Below, piece by piece: positions 15,919 to 24,404 of a stretch of 64,000 bases of DNA. Within the stretch, counting starts at the first letter, position 1. Each line of letters begins with the position of its first letter. The DNA comes from Streptomyces sp. SID12488. GTDB lineage: Bacteria; Actinomycetota; Actinomycetes; Streptomycetales; Streptomycetaceae. A program made the position numbers and the translations under genes. Location: positions 1 through 64,000 of the forward strand of contig NZ_JAAGLT010000010.1 in assembly GCF_010548275.1 (NCBI RefSeq), given 5' to 3'. The notes under the pieces were generated by a model, which saw only the letters and a program-made list of their open reading frames with translations, searched no databases and was not told where the DNA came from.

Positions 15919-16895
15919 CGGACCCCGCCACACCCCCGGCGCAACCCGCGTCCGCCCAGCCCTCATCGACGCAACCCGCCTCGGCCGTACGGCTCGATCT
16001 TCCCGGTGGGCGCGAGGTGATCCACCGGGATGTCGCCGCGAACGGCGCCCGGTTCCACATCGCCGAGGTGGGCGACGGGCCGCTGGTCATGCTCGTGCAC
16101 GGGTTCCCGCAGTTCTGGTGGACGTGGCGGCACCAGCTGACCGCCCTCGCCGACGCCGGCTTCCGGGCCGTCGCCATGGACCTGCGGGGCGTGGGCGGCA
16201 GCGACCGTACGCCCCGGGGTTACGACCCCGCGAACCTCGCCCTCGACATCACGGGCGTCGTCCGGTCCCTTGGCGAGCCCGACGCCGCGCTGGTCGGCCA
16301 CGACCTGGGCGGATACCTGGCGTGGACGGCCGCGGTGATGCGCCCCAAGCTGGTACGGCGGCTCGTGGTCGCCTCGATGCCCCACCCCCGGCGCTGGCGC
16401 TCGGCGATGCTCTCCGACGTCAGGCAGACGGCCGCCGGCTCCTACATCTGGGGGTTCCAGCGGCCCTGGCTCCCCGAGCGGCAGCTCATCGCGGACGACG
16501 GGGCGCTCGTCGGGCGGCTGATCCGGGACTGGTCGGGGCCGCGGCTGCCCGATGACGAGGCGGTGGAGGCGTACCGCAGAGCCATGTGCATCCCGTCCAC
16601 CGCGCACTGCGCGATCGAGCCGTACCGCTGGATGATCCGCTCGATGGCACGTCCGGACGGCATCCAGTTCAACCGGCGCATGAAACGGCCGGTGCGGGTG
16701 CCGACTCTCCATCTGCACGGCTCACTCGATCCGGTACTGCGCACACGCAGCGCGGCCGGCTCCGGGGAGTACGTCGAAGCGCCGTACCGCTGGCGCCTGT
16801 TCGACGGGCTGGGGCACTTCCCGCACGAGGAGGATCCGGTCGCGTTCTCGACGGAACTGATCAACTGGCTGAAGGACCCCGAACCGGACCGGTGA
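15915..16895 (+). CDS. Alpha/beta hydrolase, epoxide hydrolase-like
   Basis: This 326-residue alpha/beta-hydrolase has the oxyanion-hole segment HGFPQFWWTW and an aspartate nucleophile in GHDLGG (about residue 131), the signature of epoxide hydrolases and haloalkane dehalogenases rather than serine esterases. The C-terminal catalytic His lies in GLGHFPHEEDP. A Pro/Ala/Ser/Gln-rich N-terminal stretch precedes the fold. It is translationally coupled to the holin-like membrane protein, as in many Streptomyces genomes. The true substrate is not predictable from the sequence. Confidence 0.85.
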   Translation: MTDPATPPAQPASAQPSSTQPASAVRLDLPGGREVIHRDVAANGARFHIAEVGDGPLVMLVHGFPQFWWTWRHQLTALADAGFRAVAMDLRGVGGSDRTPRGYDPANLALDITGVVRSLGEPDAALVGHDLGGYLAWTAAVMRPKLVRRLVVASMPHPRRWRSAMLSDVRQTAAGSYIWGFQRPWLPERQLIADDGALVGRLIRDWSGPRLPDDEAVEAYRRAMCIPSTAHCAIEPYRWMIRSMARPDGIQFNRRMKRPVRVPTLHLHGSLDPVLRTRSAAGSGEYVEAPYRWRLFDGLGHFPHEEDPVAFSTELINWLKDPEPDR

Positions 16896-17049
16896 CCGGG
16901 CTGGTGACCCGACAGGGTGAGGGTGCCGGCGCGCCTCGTATCCGAGAACTGGAACAGGTGTACTACGAACAGCCAATTGCCCGGCGCATAGGCCGATTGG
17001 GGGCCCATGGGGCGGTTATCGACCTTGGGGCAGGGGCAGACGTCGGGGT

Positions 17050-17229
17050 ATGGGCTGGACGCACGACTACAGTGACGCCGCACGCAATCGCCGCTCGGGC
17101 CACGGTCTGAGCTCCCACCAAGGAGGTTCCCCGCACATCGCGGGGACCGATCTGAAGGTGGGAATCCCGCGCATCCTGCGCCGTCGGGCCCGCTGGGTCT
17201 CGATGCGCCTGCGCCACCCCCGCCCCTGA
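17050..17229 (+). CDS. Small conserved-type protein, 59 aa
   Basis: ATG at 17050 opens a 59-codon frame, MGWTHDYSDAARNRRSG onward, ending in a basic stretch (RILRRRARWVSMRLRHPRP) just before the convergent protease gene. Codon use is Streptomyces-like. The mixed acidic start and Arg-rich end give a net positive charge, with no signal peptide or membrane segment. No function is recognised. Only a weak purine run precedes the ATG, so a leaderless start is possible. It is supported by coding-style composition only. Confidence 0.5.
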   Translation: MGWTHDYSDAARNRRSGHGLSSHQGGSPHIAGTDLKVGIPRILRRRARWVSMRLRHPRP

Positions 17230-17242
17230 ACCCCTCAAGGCT

Positions 17243-18442
17243 TCAGAGCGCGCAACTGTCGCTGTCCACCTGCTGGTTGGCGGTGCGCCCCTGGGCGATG
17301 TCCTCCTGGATCTCGTCCGCCGTGAGCGCGTAACCGGTGTTCGGGTCGTCGAGGGACTTCGCGAAGACCACGCCGTACACCTTGCCTTCAGGCGTGAGCA
17401 GCGGGCCGCCGGAGTTGCCCTGGCGGACAGTCGCGAACAGGGAGTAGACATCGCGGCGGACCGTGCCGCGGTGGTAGATGTCCGGGCCGTTGGCCGTGAT
17501 GCGACCACGCACGCGCGCGGGCCGGACGTCGTACGAACCGTTCTCCGGGAAACCGGCGACGATCGCGCTCTTCCCGCTGCCCGCGTCCTCGGTCGAGAAC
17601 CGCAGCGCGGGCGCGCGCAGATCGGGTACGTCGAGTACGGCGATGTCGCGCTCCCAGTCGTAGAGGACGACCGTCGCGTCGTACTTCCTGCCCTCGCCGC
17701 CTATCTGGACGGTGGGCTCGTCGACGCCGCCGACCACATGCGCGTTGGTCATCACGCGCCGCTCGCCGAAGACGAAGCCGGTGCCCTCCAGTACCTTGCC
17801 GCAGCTCTGGGCGGTGCCCATGACCTTGACGATGGAACGCTGGGCTTTGACGGCGACTGCGCTGTCGGCGAGCGCGGGGTCGGGCGGATCGACGTCCTTG
17901 ATGGGCTCGTTGGCGAACGGGCTGAAGACCTGCGGGAAGCCGTTCTGCGCGAGGACCGAGGTGAAGTCCTTGAACCAGGTGTCGGCATCGGAGGGCAGCA
18001 CCTCCGACACCCCTGCCAGCACCTTGGAGCCGCGGACCTCCTTGCCCACCGTGGGCATCGTGGTCTGCGCGAGGGCGGCGCCGATCAGCCAGGCGACCAG
18101 GAGCATCGCGACGACGTTGACGAGGGCCCCGCCGGTCGCGTCGAGGGCGCGGGCGGGCGACCAGGTGATGAATCGGCGCAGTTTGTTGCCGAGGTGGGTG
18201 GTCAGGGCCTGGCCGACGGAGGCGCAGACGATCACGATGACGACCGCGACGACGGCGGCGGTCGTACTCACCTCGGCCTCGTCGGTCACGCCGTCCCAGA
18301 CGACGGGCAGCAGATAGACGGCGACGAGACCCCCGCCCAGGAAGCCGATCACCGACAGGATGCCGACGACGAACCCCTGGCGGTAGCCCACGATCGCGAA
18401 CCACACGGCGGCGACCAGCAACAAGATGTCCAGCACGTTCAC
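17243..18442 (-). CDS. MarP-like membrane-anchored serine protease
   Basis: This 399-residue protein has a CvpA-like N-terminal membrane domain of four hydrophobic helices (about 1-115) and then a chymotrypsin-fold protease domain. The catalytic triad is visible as His in TNAHVVGG, Asp in ERDIAVLDV and Ser in GNSGGPLL. Length and layout match mycobacterial MarP (about 397 residues), a periplasmic protease needed for acid resistance through processing of a peptidoglycan hydrolase. The GTG at 18442 begins VNVLDILLLVAAVWF, exactly the CvpA start; longer frames add an Arg-rich tail. It is the second gene of an operon with the Nudix gene 13 bp upstream. Confidence 0.93.
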   Translation of the reverse strand: MNVLDILLLVAAVWFAIVGYRQGFVVGILSVIGFLGGGLVAVYLLPVVWDGVTDEAEVSTTAAVVAVVIVIVCASVGQALTTHLGNKLRRFITWSPARALDATGGALVNVVAMLLVAWLIGAALAQTTMPTVGKEVRGSKVLAGVSEVLPSDADTWFKDFTSVLAQNGFPQVFSPFANEPIKDVDPPDPALADSAVAVKAQRSIVKVMGTAQSCGKVLEGTGFVFGERRVMTNAHVVGGVDEPTVQIGGEGRKYDATVVLYDWERDIAVLDVPDLRAPALRFSTEDAGSGKSAIVAGFPENGSYDVRPARVRGRITANGPDIYHRGTVRRDVYSLFATVRQGNSGGPLLTPEGKVYGVVFAKSLDDPNTGYALTADEIQEDIAQGRTANQQVDSDSCAL

Positions 18443-18455
18443 AAGGGCCACCCTG

Positions 18456-19190
18456 TCACGCGCGCCAGTCCAGCGGGACCTGCTTGTTTCTGTCCCAGGG
18501 GCGCTCCCAGCCCGAGTAGTGCATGAGCCGGTCGATGATCCCGGCCGTGAAGCCCCACACGAGGGCCGATTCGACCAGAAATGCCGGACCCTTGTGGCCG
18601 CTCGGGTGCACGGCGGTCGCACGGTTGGCCGGATCCGTGAGATCCGCCACGGGGACCGTGAAGACCCGGGCCGTCTCGTTCGGGTCGACGACCCCGACCG
18701 GTGTCGGCTCGCGCCACCAGCCCAGCACGGGCGTGACGACGAAGCCGCTCACCGGGATGTAGAGCTTGGGCAGTACGCCGAAGAGCTGGACGCCGGCCGG
18801 ATCGAGCCCCGTCTCCTCCTCGGCCTCGCGCAACGCGGCCCGCAGCGGCCCGTCGCCCTGCGGATCGCCGTCCTCGGGATCGAGGGCCCCGCCGGGGAAG
18901 GAGGGCTGCCCGGCGTGGGAGCGCAGCGAAGTGGCCCGCTCCATGAGCAGCAGCTCGGGCCCGCCACCATCGCTGCCGTCGCCGCCCTGGTGTCCGCCCT
19001 TGCCCTCCCCCTCTCCGAAGAGGATCAGGACGGCCGACTGGCGGCCCGCGCCGTCCTCGGGCGGCAGGAAGCGGCTCAGCTGGAGCGGCTCGACCGTCTC
19101 GACGGCGTGCACCACCGGATCGAGCCAGCCGGGCAGGCCGTCCTTGCTGAGCGTTGCCTCGCCGCCCTGTGTGTTGCTAGCGCGCGTCAC
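18456..19190 (-). CDS. Nudix hydrolase, CoA pyrophosphatase-like
   Basis: This 244-residue Nudix protein has the Nudix helix in LREAEEETGL, preceded by the family-specific LRSHAGQPSFPGG segment (UPF0035-like, before the Nudix box), which marks coenzyme A diphosphatases such as NudL. The predicted reaction splits CoA or acyl-CoA to phosphopantetheine and 3',5'-ADP. A Gly-rich insert (about residues 62-78) interrupts the first part of the fold. GTG at 19190 gives VTRASNTQGG. The frame extends upstream to 19277, but without a credible ribosome-binding site. It is followed by the MarP-like gene on the same transcript. Confidence 0.87.
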   Translation of the reverse strand: MTRASNTQGGEATLSKDGLPGWLDPVVHAVETVEPLQLSRFLPPEDGAGRQSAVLILFGEGEGKGGHQGGDGSDGGGPELLLMERATSLRSHAGQPSFPGGALDPEDGDPQGDGPLRAALREAEEETGLDPAGVQLFGVLPKLYIPVSGFVVTPVLGWWREPTPVGVVDPNETARVFTVPVADLTDPANRATAVHPSGHKGPAFLVESALVWGFTAGIIDRLMHYSGWERPWDRNKQVPLDWRA

Positions 19191-19290
19191 CGCCACCCCC
19201 GTTCTGCTGCTTCCAACGCCTGCGGCTGCCCTGTTGGTTCCGCCGATGCCGGATGGCTCCCGGTCATCGCCTCGCACCTCGCCCCGAGCC

Positions 19291-20604
19291 TCATCCGGCC
19301 GCCTGCGGCGGCGCCGGGATGCCGCCCGCGTCGAGGTAGGCCTGCGGCGGGTTCAGTCGCTGGCCGGGGAAGCCGCCCTTCTCGTACTTCAGGAGCTTGT
19401 GCGCCTTCTCCGGGTCGGTCTCGCCCTCCCCGTACGCCGGGCAGAGCGGGGCGAGCGGGCAGGCGCCGCAGGCGGGCTTGCGGGCGTGGCAGATTCGGCG
19501 GCCGTGGAAGATCACGTGGTGCGAGAGCATCGTCCAGTCGCTCTTGGGGAAGAGCGCGCCGACGGCCGCCTCGATCTTGTCCGGGTCCTTCTCCGCCGTC
19601 CACTGCCAGCGGTGCACGAGCCGCTGGAAGTGCGTGTCCACGGTGATGCCGGGGCGCCCGAAGGCGTTGCCGAGCACGACGAAGGCCGTCTTACGGCCCA
19701 CACCGGGGAGTTTGACGAGGTCTTCGAGGCGGCCGGGCACTTCGCCGCCGAACTCCTCGGACAGGGCCTTGGACAGCCCTATGACCGACCTGGTCTTGGC
19801 CCGAAAGAAGCCGGTCGGGCGCAGGATCTCCTCGACCTCCTCGGGGTTGGCGGCGGCCAGGTCCTCGGGGGTGGGGTACTTGGCGAAGAGGGCCGGTGTC
19901 GTCTGGTTGACCCTCAGGTCGGTGGTCTGGGCCGACAGGACCGTGGCGACGAGCAGTTGGAAGGAGTTCTCGAAGTCCAGCTCGGGATGGGCGTACGGAT
20001 AGACCTCGGCGAGCTCCCGGTCGATCCGGCGAGCACGCCGGACGAGCGCGGTGGGCGACTCGTCCCGGGGCGGCTTCGGGGCGGCGGCCTTGGAAGCGGG
20101 CTTCGGGGCAGCGGTCTTGGCGACGCCGGTCTTTGACGCGGCCGTCCTGGAGACGGCTGCCCTGGCGACGCCCGACCTAGAGGCGGCTGTCTTGGAAGCA
20201 GTGGCTTTGGAGACGGGCTTGGCGGCGGCCGACTTCGTGGGGGCAGCCTTCGTCGGGGCGGCCTGCTTGGTCGCGGTCTTCTTCGTTGCGATTGGCTCCG
20301 CCGCGGTCGACTTCCTTGCTGCCGGCTTCTTCGCCGCCGCGGAGGCAGCCCTCTTCGCCGGTGCGGCTCTCTTCACCGTCCCGGCCGATCGCGCGGCCTG
20401 CTTCTTTGGGGCGCTCTTCGCGGCCGTCGCACCTGCCTCGGCCGTCACGGTCACCTTCTTGGCGGCTTTCTCCACCGACATCACCTCTGCCGCTTTCTCC
20501 GCATTCCGACCCCCACCCGCATCCTGTTCGCCCACAGCGGAATCACGCCTTGCGGCCACCCGCTCAGCCCCCTTGGCCTGTGCTCCCACCGGCGATTTGG
20601 ACAC
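19291..20604 (-). CDS. nth: Endonuclease III with long Ala/Lys-rich N-terminal tail
   Basis: This 437-residue protein has two parts. Residues about 190-437 are a complete endonuclease III, a base-excision-repair glycosylase/AP lyase. It shows the helix-hairpin-helix LPGVGRKTA with catalytic Lys, the catalytic Asp in VDTHFQRL, and the [4Fe-4S] loop C-x6-C-x2-C-x5-C in CHARKPACGACPLAPLC. Residues 1-185 are low-complexity Ala/Lys/Thr/Ser with repeated KTAA and AAxK units, like histone H1 or mycobacterial HU tails. That tail probably binds DNA non-specifically. GTG at 20604 is used; an ATG at 20481 would shorten the tail by 41 residues. Divergent from crp. Confidence 0.93.
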   Translation of the reverse strand: MSKSPVGAQAKGAERVAARRDSAVGEQDAGGGRNAEKAAEVMSVEKAAKKVTVTAEAGATAAKSAPKKQAARSAGTVKRAAPAKRAASAAAKKPAARKSTAAEPIATKKTATKQAAPTKAAPTKSAAAKPVSKATASKTAASRSGVARAAVSRTAASKTGVAKTAAPKPASKAAAPKPPRDESPTALVRRARRIDRELAEVYPYAHPELDFENSFQLLVATVLSAQTTDLRVNQTTPALFAKYPTPEDLAAANPEEVEEILRPTGFFRAKTRSVIGLSKALSEEFGGEVPGRLEDLVKLPGVGRKTAFVVLGNAFGRPGITVDTHFQRLVHRWQWTAEKDPDKIEAAVGALFPKSDWTMLSHHVIFHGRRICHARKPACGACPLAPLCPAYGEGETDPEKAHKLLKYEKGGFPGQRLNPPQAYLDAGGIPAPPQAAG

Positions 20605-20706
20605 CCGGCCAGCCTAGAGCCCGGCACTGACATCCGCCCCGGACCCTGGAGATCGGCGCCCAATTGGCCCCCTGCCACACTGCCCGGGAGACCCGTGCGG
20701 CATCCT

Positions 20707-20720
20707 TGTGACAGATCACA
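20707..20720. promoter_or_regulatory. Crp-type palindrome upstream of crp
   Basis: TGTGACAGATCACA has perfect TGTGA/TCACA arms about 90 bp before the crp start, in the 203-bp divergent nth/crp spacer. The 4-bp spacer is shorter than the 6 bp of the classical site, although the inner GTG-N6-CAC spacing fits the Streptomyces Crp pattern. Autoregulation is an inference. Confidence 0.45.
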
Positions 20721-20807
20721 CTGTTTGGACCGTCCGGCAAGATGGGGAACCGGTCCCCGTTAACCGGGGAGCAAGATCCCCTGAGCAGGTCGACAAGGAG
20801 AGAACTC

Positions 20808-21482
20808 GTGGACGACGTTCTGCGGCGCGCCCCGCTCTTCGCGGCGCTGGATGACGAGCAGGCCGCGGAGCTCCGCGCCTCCATGAGTGAGGTGACCCTC
20901 GCGCGCGGTGACGCCCTGTTCCATGAGGGCGACCCGGGTGACCGGCTCTACGTGGTGACCGAGGGCAAGGTCAAGCTCCACCGCACGTCTCCGGACGGGC
21001 GCGAGAACATGCTGGCCGTCCTCGGCCCCGGCGAGCTGATCGGCGAGCTGTCGCTGTTCGACCCGGGCCCGCGCACGGCAACGGCCACCGCACTGACCGA
21101 GGTCAAGCTGCTCGGCCTCGGCCACGGCGACCTCCAGCCCTGGCTGAACGCCCGCCCCGAGGTGGCCGCCGCGCTCCTGCGCGCTGTCGCCCGGCGTCTG
21201 CGCAAGACCAACGACCAGATGTCCGACCTGGTCTTCTCCGACGTGCCGGGCCGCGTCGCGCGTGCCCTGCTCGACCTCTCGCGCCGCTTCGGCGTGCAGT
21301 CGGAGGAGGGCATCCACGTCGTGCACGACCTGACCCAGGAGGAGCTTGCCCAGCTCGTCGGCGCCTCCCGCGAGACGGTCAACAAGGCGCTCGCCGACTT
21401 CGCGGGCCGCGGCTGGCTGCGCCTGGAGGCGCGGGCCGTGATCCTGCTGGACGTGGAGCGCCTCGCGAAGCGTTCGCGCTAG
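20808..21482 (+). CDS. crp: cAMP receptor protein Crp
   Basis: This 224-residue CRP/FNR regulator has an N-terminal cyclic-nucleotide domain (about 10-125) with the phosphate-binding cassette GELIGELSLFDPGPRTATA. A dimer helix follows, and then a C-terminal winged helix whose recognition helix is in QLVGASRETVNKAL. In S. coelicolor Crp governs germination, early development and many antibiotic clusters. GTG at 20808 is chosen: AAGGAGAG lies six to ten bases upstream and the protein then begins VDDVLRRAPLF as in homologues. A Crp-like palindrome sits in the promoter region and a strong terminator follows. Confidence 0.96.
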   Translation: MDDVLRRAPLFAALDDEQAAELRASMSEVTLARGDALFHEGDPGDRLYVVTEGKVKLHRTSPDGRENMLAVLGPGELIGELSLFDPGPRTATATALTEVKLLGLGHGDLQPWLNARPEVAAALLRAVARRLRKTNDQMSDLVFSDVPGRVARALLDLSRRFGVQSEEGIHVVHDLTQEELAQLVGASRETVNKALADFAGRGWLRLEARAVILLDVERLAKRSR

Positions 21483-21503
21483 CCGGGAGCCGTCCGTACG
21501 CAT

Positions 21504-21543
21504 GAGAGGGGCCCTGCCGCACGGCGGGGCCCCTCTCGCATTT
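21504..21543 (+). terminator. Terminator after crp
   Basis: A 15-bp stem (21504-21518 with 21523-21537, one wobble) around GCAC is followed by a short T run (21541-21543). It lies 22 bp past the crp stop. Confidence 0.85.
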
Positions 21544-21613
21544 CAAGGGGTTCACCGGGGCGGGGGCCACGCGGTGACGAGAACGTGCTGAACCGAACCA
21601 AGGGGTGGGTGGG

Positions 21614-22693
21614 ATGCACCAGGACAGAGCACCCGAGTCGGTCTGGGCGGCTGCGCCGGAGCCCGCGAAGCGCCGGTTGCGCCTGTTCCGCCGGGACCCG
21701 GAGGCGCAGACGCTGTGGCAGTCCGAGTTCGAGCAGCGGGACCTCGGCGAGCCGCTCGGTCTGTGGGCGACGGACGAGGCGGTGACCCTGGCCCGCTTCG
21801 ACCGCGTGACGGCGTACGCACCGGCGACCGGTGAGCCCCTCTGGACCTGGCAGCCGCCGGGCCGGGACGTGATCGTCAGGGTGTCCCAGGACGCCCAGGA
21901 CGGCCTGGGAGTCGTCCTGCACCACGACGACGGCGAGCCGGGCGCCACGCACGTCCGCCTCACCGCCCTCGCTCTCGGCTCCGGGGCCGTGGCCTGGTCG
22001 CGTGAGCAGTCCAAGAAGCAGCTGGGATACGTCGGTGCCGACCACGCGCGCGAGGTGGCGATCGGCGGCGGCCGGACAGTGACCGTCGCCAGCCGGGAGG
22101 CGGACGCGCCGCCGGTCGTCCGGTGTCTCGACACACGAACCGGCGACCTCCAGTGGGAGCGGTCGCTTCCGGACCGTGCGGGCGACCGGTTCTCCGTCCT
22201 GGCGACGGACCCGCCGGTCCTGTCCGTCCGTAACGACGGCGAGCGCTCCCGCCCCCGGCTGTACGTGGTCCGCGAGGACGGCCAGTGGCACGTCGAACTT
22301 CCCGACGGCTACAAGGACTTCGGGCCCGCGGTCGGCGTCGTCGGCGACACGCTCGCCGTCGGGCTGGAACCGGACGAACCCGCCGGCGACGAGAAGAGCG
22401 CCGACACGCTCCTGCGTGCCTACTCCGTCCGGACCGGCGAGCAGCTCTGGGAGTGGCGCGTGGATCACGGCCGTACGCTCCATCCTCTGGCCCACCGCGG
22501 GTACTTCCTGGTGGGCAACGGCTACGGCAGCCGGGTGACCGTCCTCGACCCCGCTGACGGGCGGGTCGTCGCGGAGCGCAGGTTCCCCGGCTTCAGCTAC
22601 CGGGCGCGGTACGCGGCCTGGGGCGACCGCCTGGCTGTGGTCTGCCACGCGGTGAGCGAGACCCGGCGTCTGCGCGTGTTCCGCTGGAAGTGA
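21614..22693 (+). CDS. PQQ-like beta-propeller protein
   Basis: This protein of about 359 residues is built of repeating beta-strand units typical of PQQ-like propellers, such as VTAYAPATGEPLWTWQPPG, VRCLDTRTGDLQWERSLP and LRAYSVRTGEQLWEWRVD. Each has the TG-x-x-LW signature. No signal peptide or membrane helix is present, so it is probably cytoplasmic and most likely binds a partner rather than acting as a dehydrogenase. The ATG at 21614 is preceded by AGGGG at eight bases; a GTG nine bases earlier is possible. The stop is immediately followed by the nucleotidyltransferase start, suggesting an operon. Confidence 0.72.
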   Translation: MHQDRAPESVWAAAPEPAKRRLRLFRRDPEAQTLWQSEFEQRDLGEPLGLWATDEAVTLARFDRVTAYAPATGEPLWTWQPPGRDVIVRVSQDAQDGLGVVLHHDDGEPGATHVRLTALALGSGAVAWSREQSKKQLGYVGADHAREVAIGGGRTVTVASREADAPPVVRCLDTRTGDLQWERSLPDRAGDRFSVLATDPPVLSVRNDGERSRPRLYVVREDGQWHVELPDGYKDFGPAVGVVGDTLAVGLEPDEPAGDEKSADTLLRAYSVRTGEQLWEWRVDHGRTLHPLAHRGYFLVGNGYGSRVTVLDPADGRVVAERRFPGFSYRARYAAWGDRLAVVCHAVSETRRLRVFRWK

Positions 22694-22694
22694 C

Positions 22695-23558
22695 GTGACG
22701 TCTGGACGTGACGTGACGTACGGGGTGTCGGCGCGCCCGGGGCTGGACGAGCACGGGTTCATCGCGCGTGAGGGCTCCCTCGCGCGCGTGCCGCCCGTTT
22801 TCCGGCCCGTCGTCGGTGCGGCCCGCGACCGGGTCGTCGACGTCTTCGGGGCGCGGCTGCACAGCGCGTACGTCTACGGGTCCATCCCGCGCGGCACCGC
22901 GCGCGTGGGCCGCAGCGACCTGGACCTTCTGCTCGTCCTGCGCGATGAGCCCACGGAGGCGGACCGGGCGGCGGCCCGCGCGCTGGACGCGGAGCTCGAC
23001 GACGAGTTCGAGCAGATCGACGGCTCCGGCACGCTGCTGGCCTCTCGGGCACAGGTGTTGAGCGACCTGGAGAGGCACGACCTGGGCTGGTTCGTGGCCT
23101 GCCTCTGTACGCCTCTCCACGGCGAGGACCTCGCCGGGCACCTGCCCCGCTACCGTCCCGACTCCCTCCTCGCCCGTGAGACCAACGGCGACCTGGCCCT
23201 GTGCCTCCCGCGCTGGGGGCGCCTGATCGCCGAGGCGACCGCCCCGGGGGCTCCTGCGGGGGCGGTACGCGCACGCGTGCGGGGCATTTCCCGTCGGCTG
23301 GTGCGTACCGGCTTCACACTGGTCATGCCTCGCTGGGAGGGCTGGACCAGCGACCTGTACGAGATGGCCGAGTCGTTCGCCGCGTACTACCCGCAGTGGG
23401 GCCCGCGCATGAGGGAGGCGGCGTCACTGGGCCACGAGCCGACGGACGACCCGGCCGTCCTGCGGTCGTTTTCGCGCTCGCACGTCGAGGAGCTGGGCTC
23501 GTGGCTCGCCGAGGAGTACACGCGCGTGCACGGCGTCAAGGCACCCAGGCCCGAATAG
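22695..23558 (+). CDS. Nucleotidyltransferase domain protein
   Basis: This 287-residue protein carries the DNA polymerase beta-type nucleotidyltransferase motif GS-x10-DxD as YGSIPRGTARVGRSDLDLLL (about residues 62-81), with three acidic residues for metal binding. The C-terminal half is helical and has no recognised domain. Such proteins include aminoglycoside nucleotidyltransferases and MNT antitoxins. No HEPN partner gene lies next to it, so an antitoxin role is not favoured. The start is uncertain: GTGs at 22695, 22710 and 22722 are in frame, and the DNA there is a GTGACGTGACG repeat. It is probably co-transcribed with the beta-propeller gene. Confidence 0.78.
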   Translation: MTSGRDVTYGVSARPGLDEHGFIAREGSLARVPPVFRPVVGAARDRVVDVFGARLHSAYVYGSIPRGTARVGRSDLDLLLVLRDEPTEADRAAARALDAELDDEFEQIDGSGTLLASRAQVLSDLERHDLGWFVACLCTPLHGEDLAGHLPRYRPDSLLARETNGDLALCLPRWGRLIAEATAPGAPAGAVRARVRGISRRLVRTGFTLVMPRWEGWTSDLYEMAESFAAYYPQWGPRMREAASLGHEPTDDPAVLRSFSRSHVEELGSWLAEEYTRVHGVKAPRPE

Positions 23559-23573
23559 GGGCCCGGGCCGGGG

Positions 23574-24404
23574 CTAGATGAGGCCGTGGTCGCGGAGGTA
23601 CTCCAGCTGGGCGCGTACGGACAGTTCGGCGGCCGGCCACAGGGAGCGGTCGACGTCCGCGTACACGTGGGCGACGACATCGGCGGGGTCGGTGTGGCCG
23701 TTCTCGACCGCCGTCTCGACCTGGGCGAGCCGGTGGGCGCGGTGGGCGAGGTAGAACTCGACAGCGCCCTGGGCGTCGTCCAGGACGGGACCGTGACCCG
23801 GCAGGACCGTCCGGACTCCGTCGTCCACCGTCAGAGACCTGAGCCGCCGCAGAGAGTCCAGATAGTCCCCCAGGCGGCCGTCAGGATGGGCCACCACGGT
23901 CGTTCCGCGCCCCAGGACGGTGTCTCCCGTCAGAACGGCTTGATCGGCCGGGAGATGGAAGCACAGCGAGTCCGCGGTGTGCCCCGGCGTCGGTACGACC
24001 CTCAGCTCCAGCCCGCCGACGGTCACGACGTCCCCGTGCCCGAGGCCCTCGTCCCCCAGCCGCAGCGCCGGATCGAGCGCCCGCACGTGCGTCCCCGTCA
24101 GCTCGGCGAACCGTCCGGCGCCCTCCGCGTGGTCCGGATGCCCGTGCGTGAGCAGCGTCAGCGCGACCCGCTTGCCGGCCTTCCGCACGGTGTCGACGAC
24201 ATGCCTGAGGTGTACGTCGTCCAGGGGTCCCGGGTCGACGACGACGGCCAGTTCGGAGTCCGGCTCGGAGACGATCCAGGTGTTCGTGCCGTCGAGGGTC
24301 ATCGCGGAGGCGTTGGGCGCGAGGACGTTGACCGCGCGCGCGGTGGCGGGTCCCGAGAGGACTCCGCCGCGCGGCTGGCCGGGGAGAGCGGCGGCTTCGG
24401 TCAT
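23574..24404 (-). CDS. MBL-fold metallo-hydrolase
   Basis: This 276-residue protein has the metallo-beta-lactamase signature THGHPDHAEGA for two zinc ions, a later His in PTPGHTADSLCF, the Asp in LTGDTVLGRG, and a final His in PGHGPVLDD. The C-terminal extension (about 205-276) is the winged-helix-like tail of LACTB2/RNase-Z-related hydrolases. The ATG overlaps the stop of the Nudix gene (ATGA at 24401-24404). Family members cut RNA or thioesters; the substrate here is not known. Confidence 0.87.
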   Translation of the reverse strand: MTEAAALPGQPRGGVLSGPATARAVNVLAPNASAMTLDGTNTWIVSEPDSELAVVVDPGPLDDVHLRHVVDTVRKAGKRVALTLLTHGHPDHAEGAGRFAELTGTHVRALDPALRLGDEGLGHGDVVTVGGLELRVVPTPGHTADSLCFHLPADQAVLTGDTVLGRGTTVVAHPDGRLGDYLDSLRRLRSLTVDDGVRTVLPGHGPVLDDAQGAVEFYLAHRAHRLAQVETAVENGHTDPADVVAHVYADVDRSLWPAAELSVRAQLEYLRDHGLI

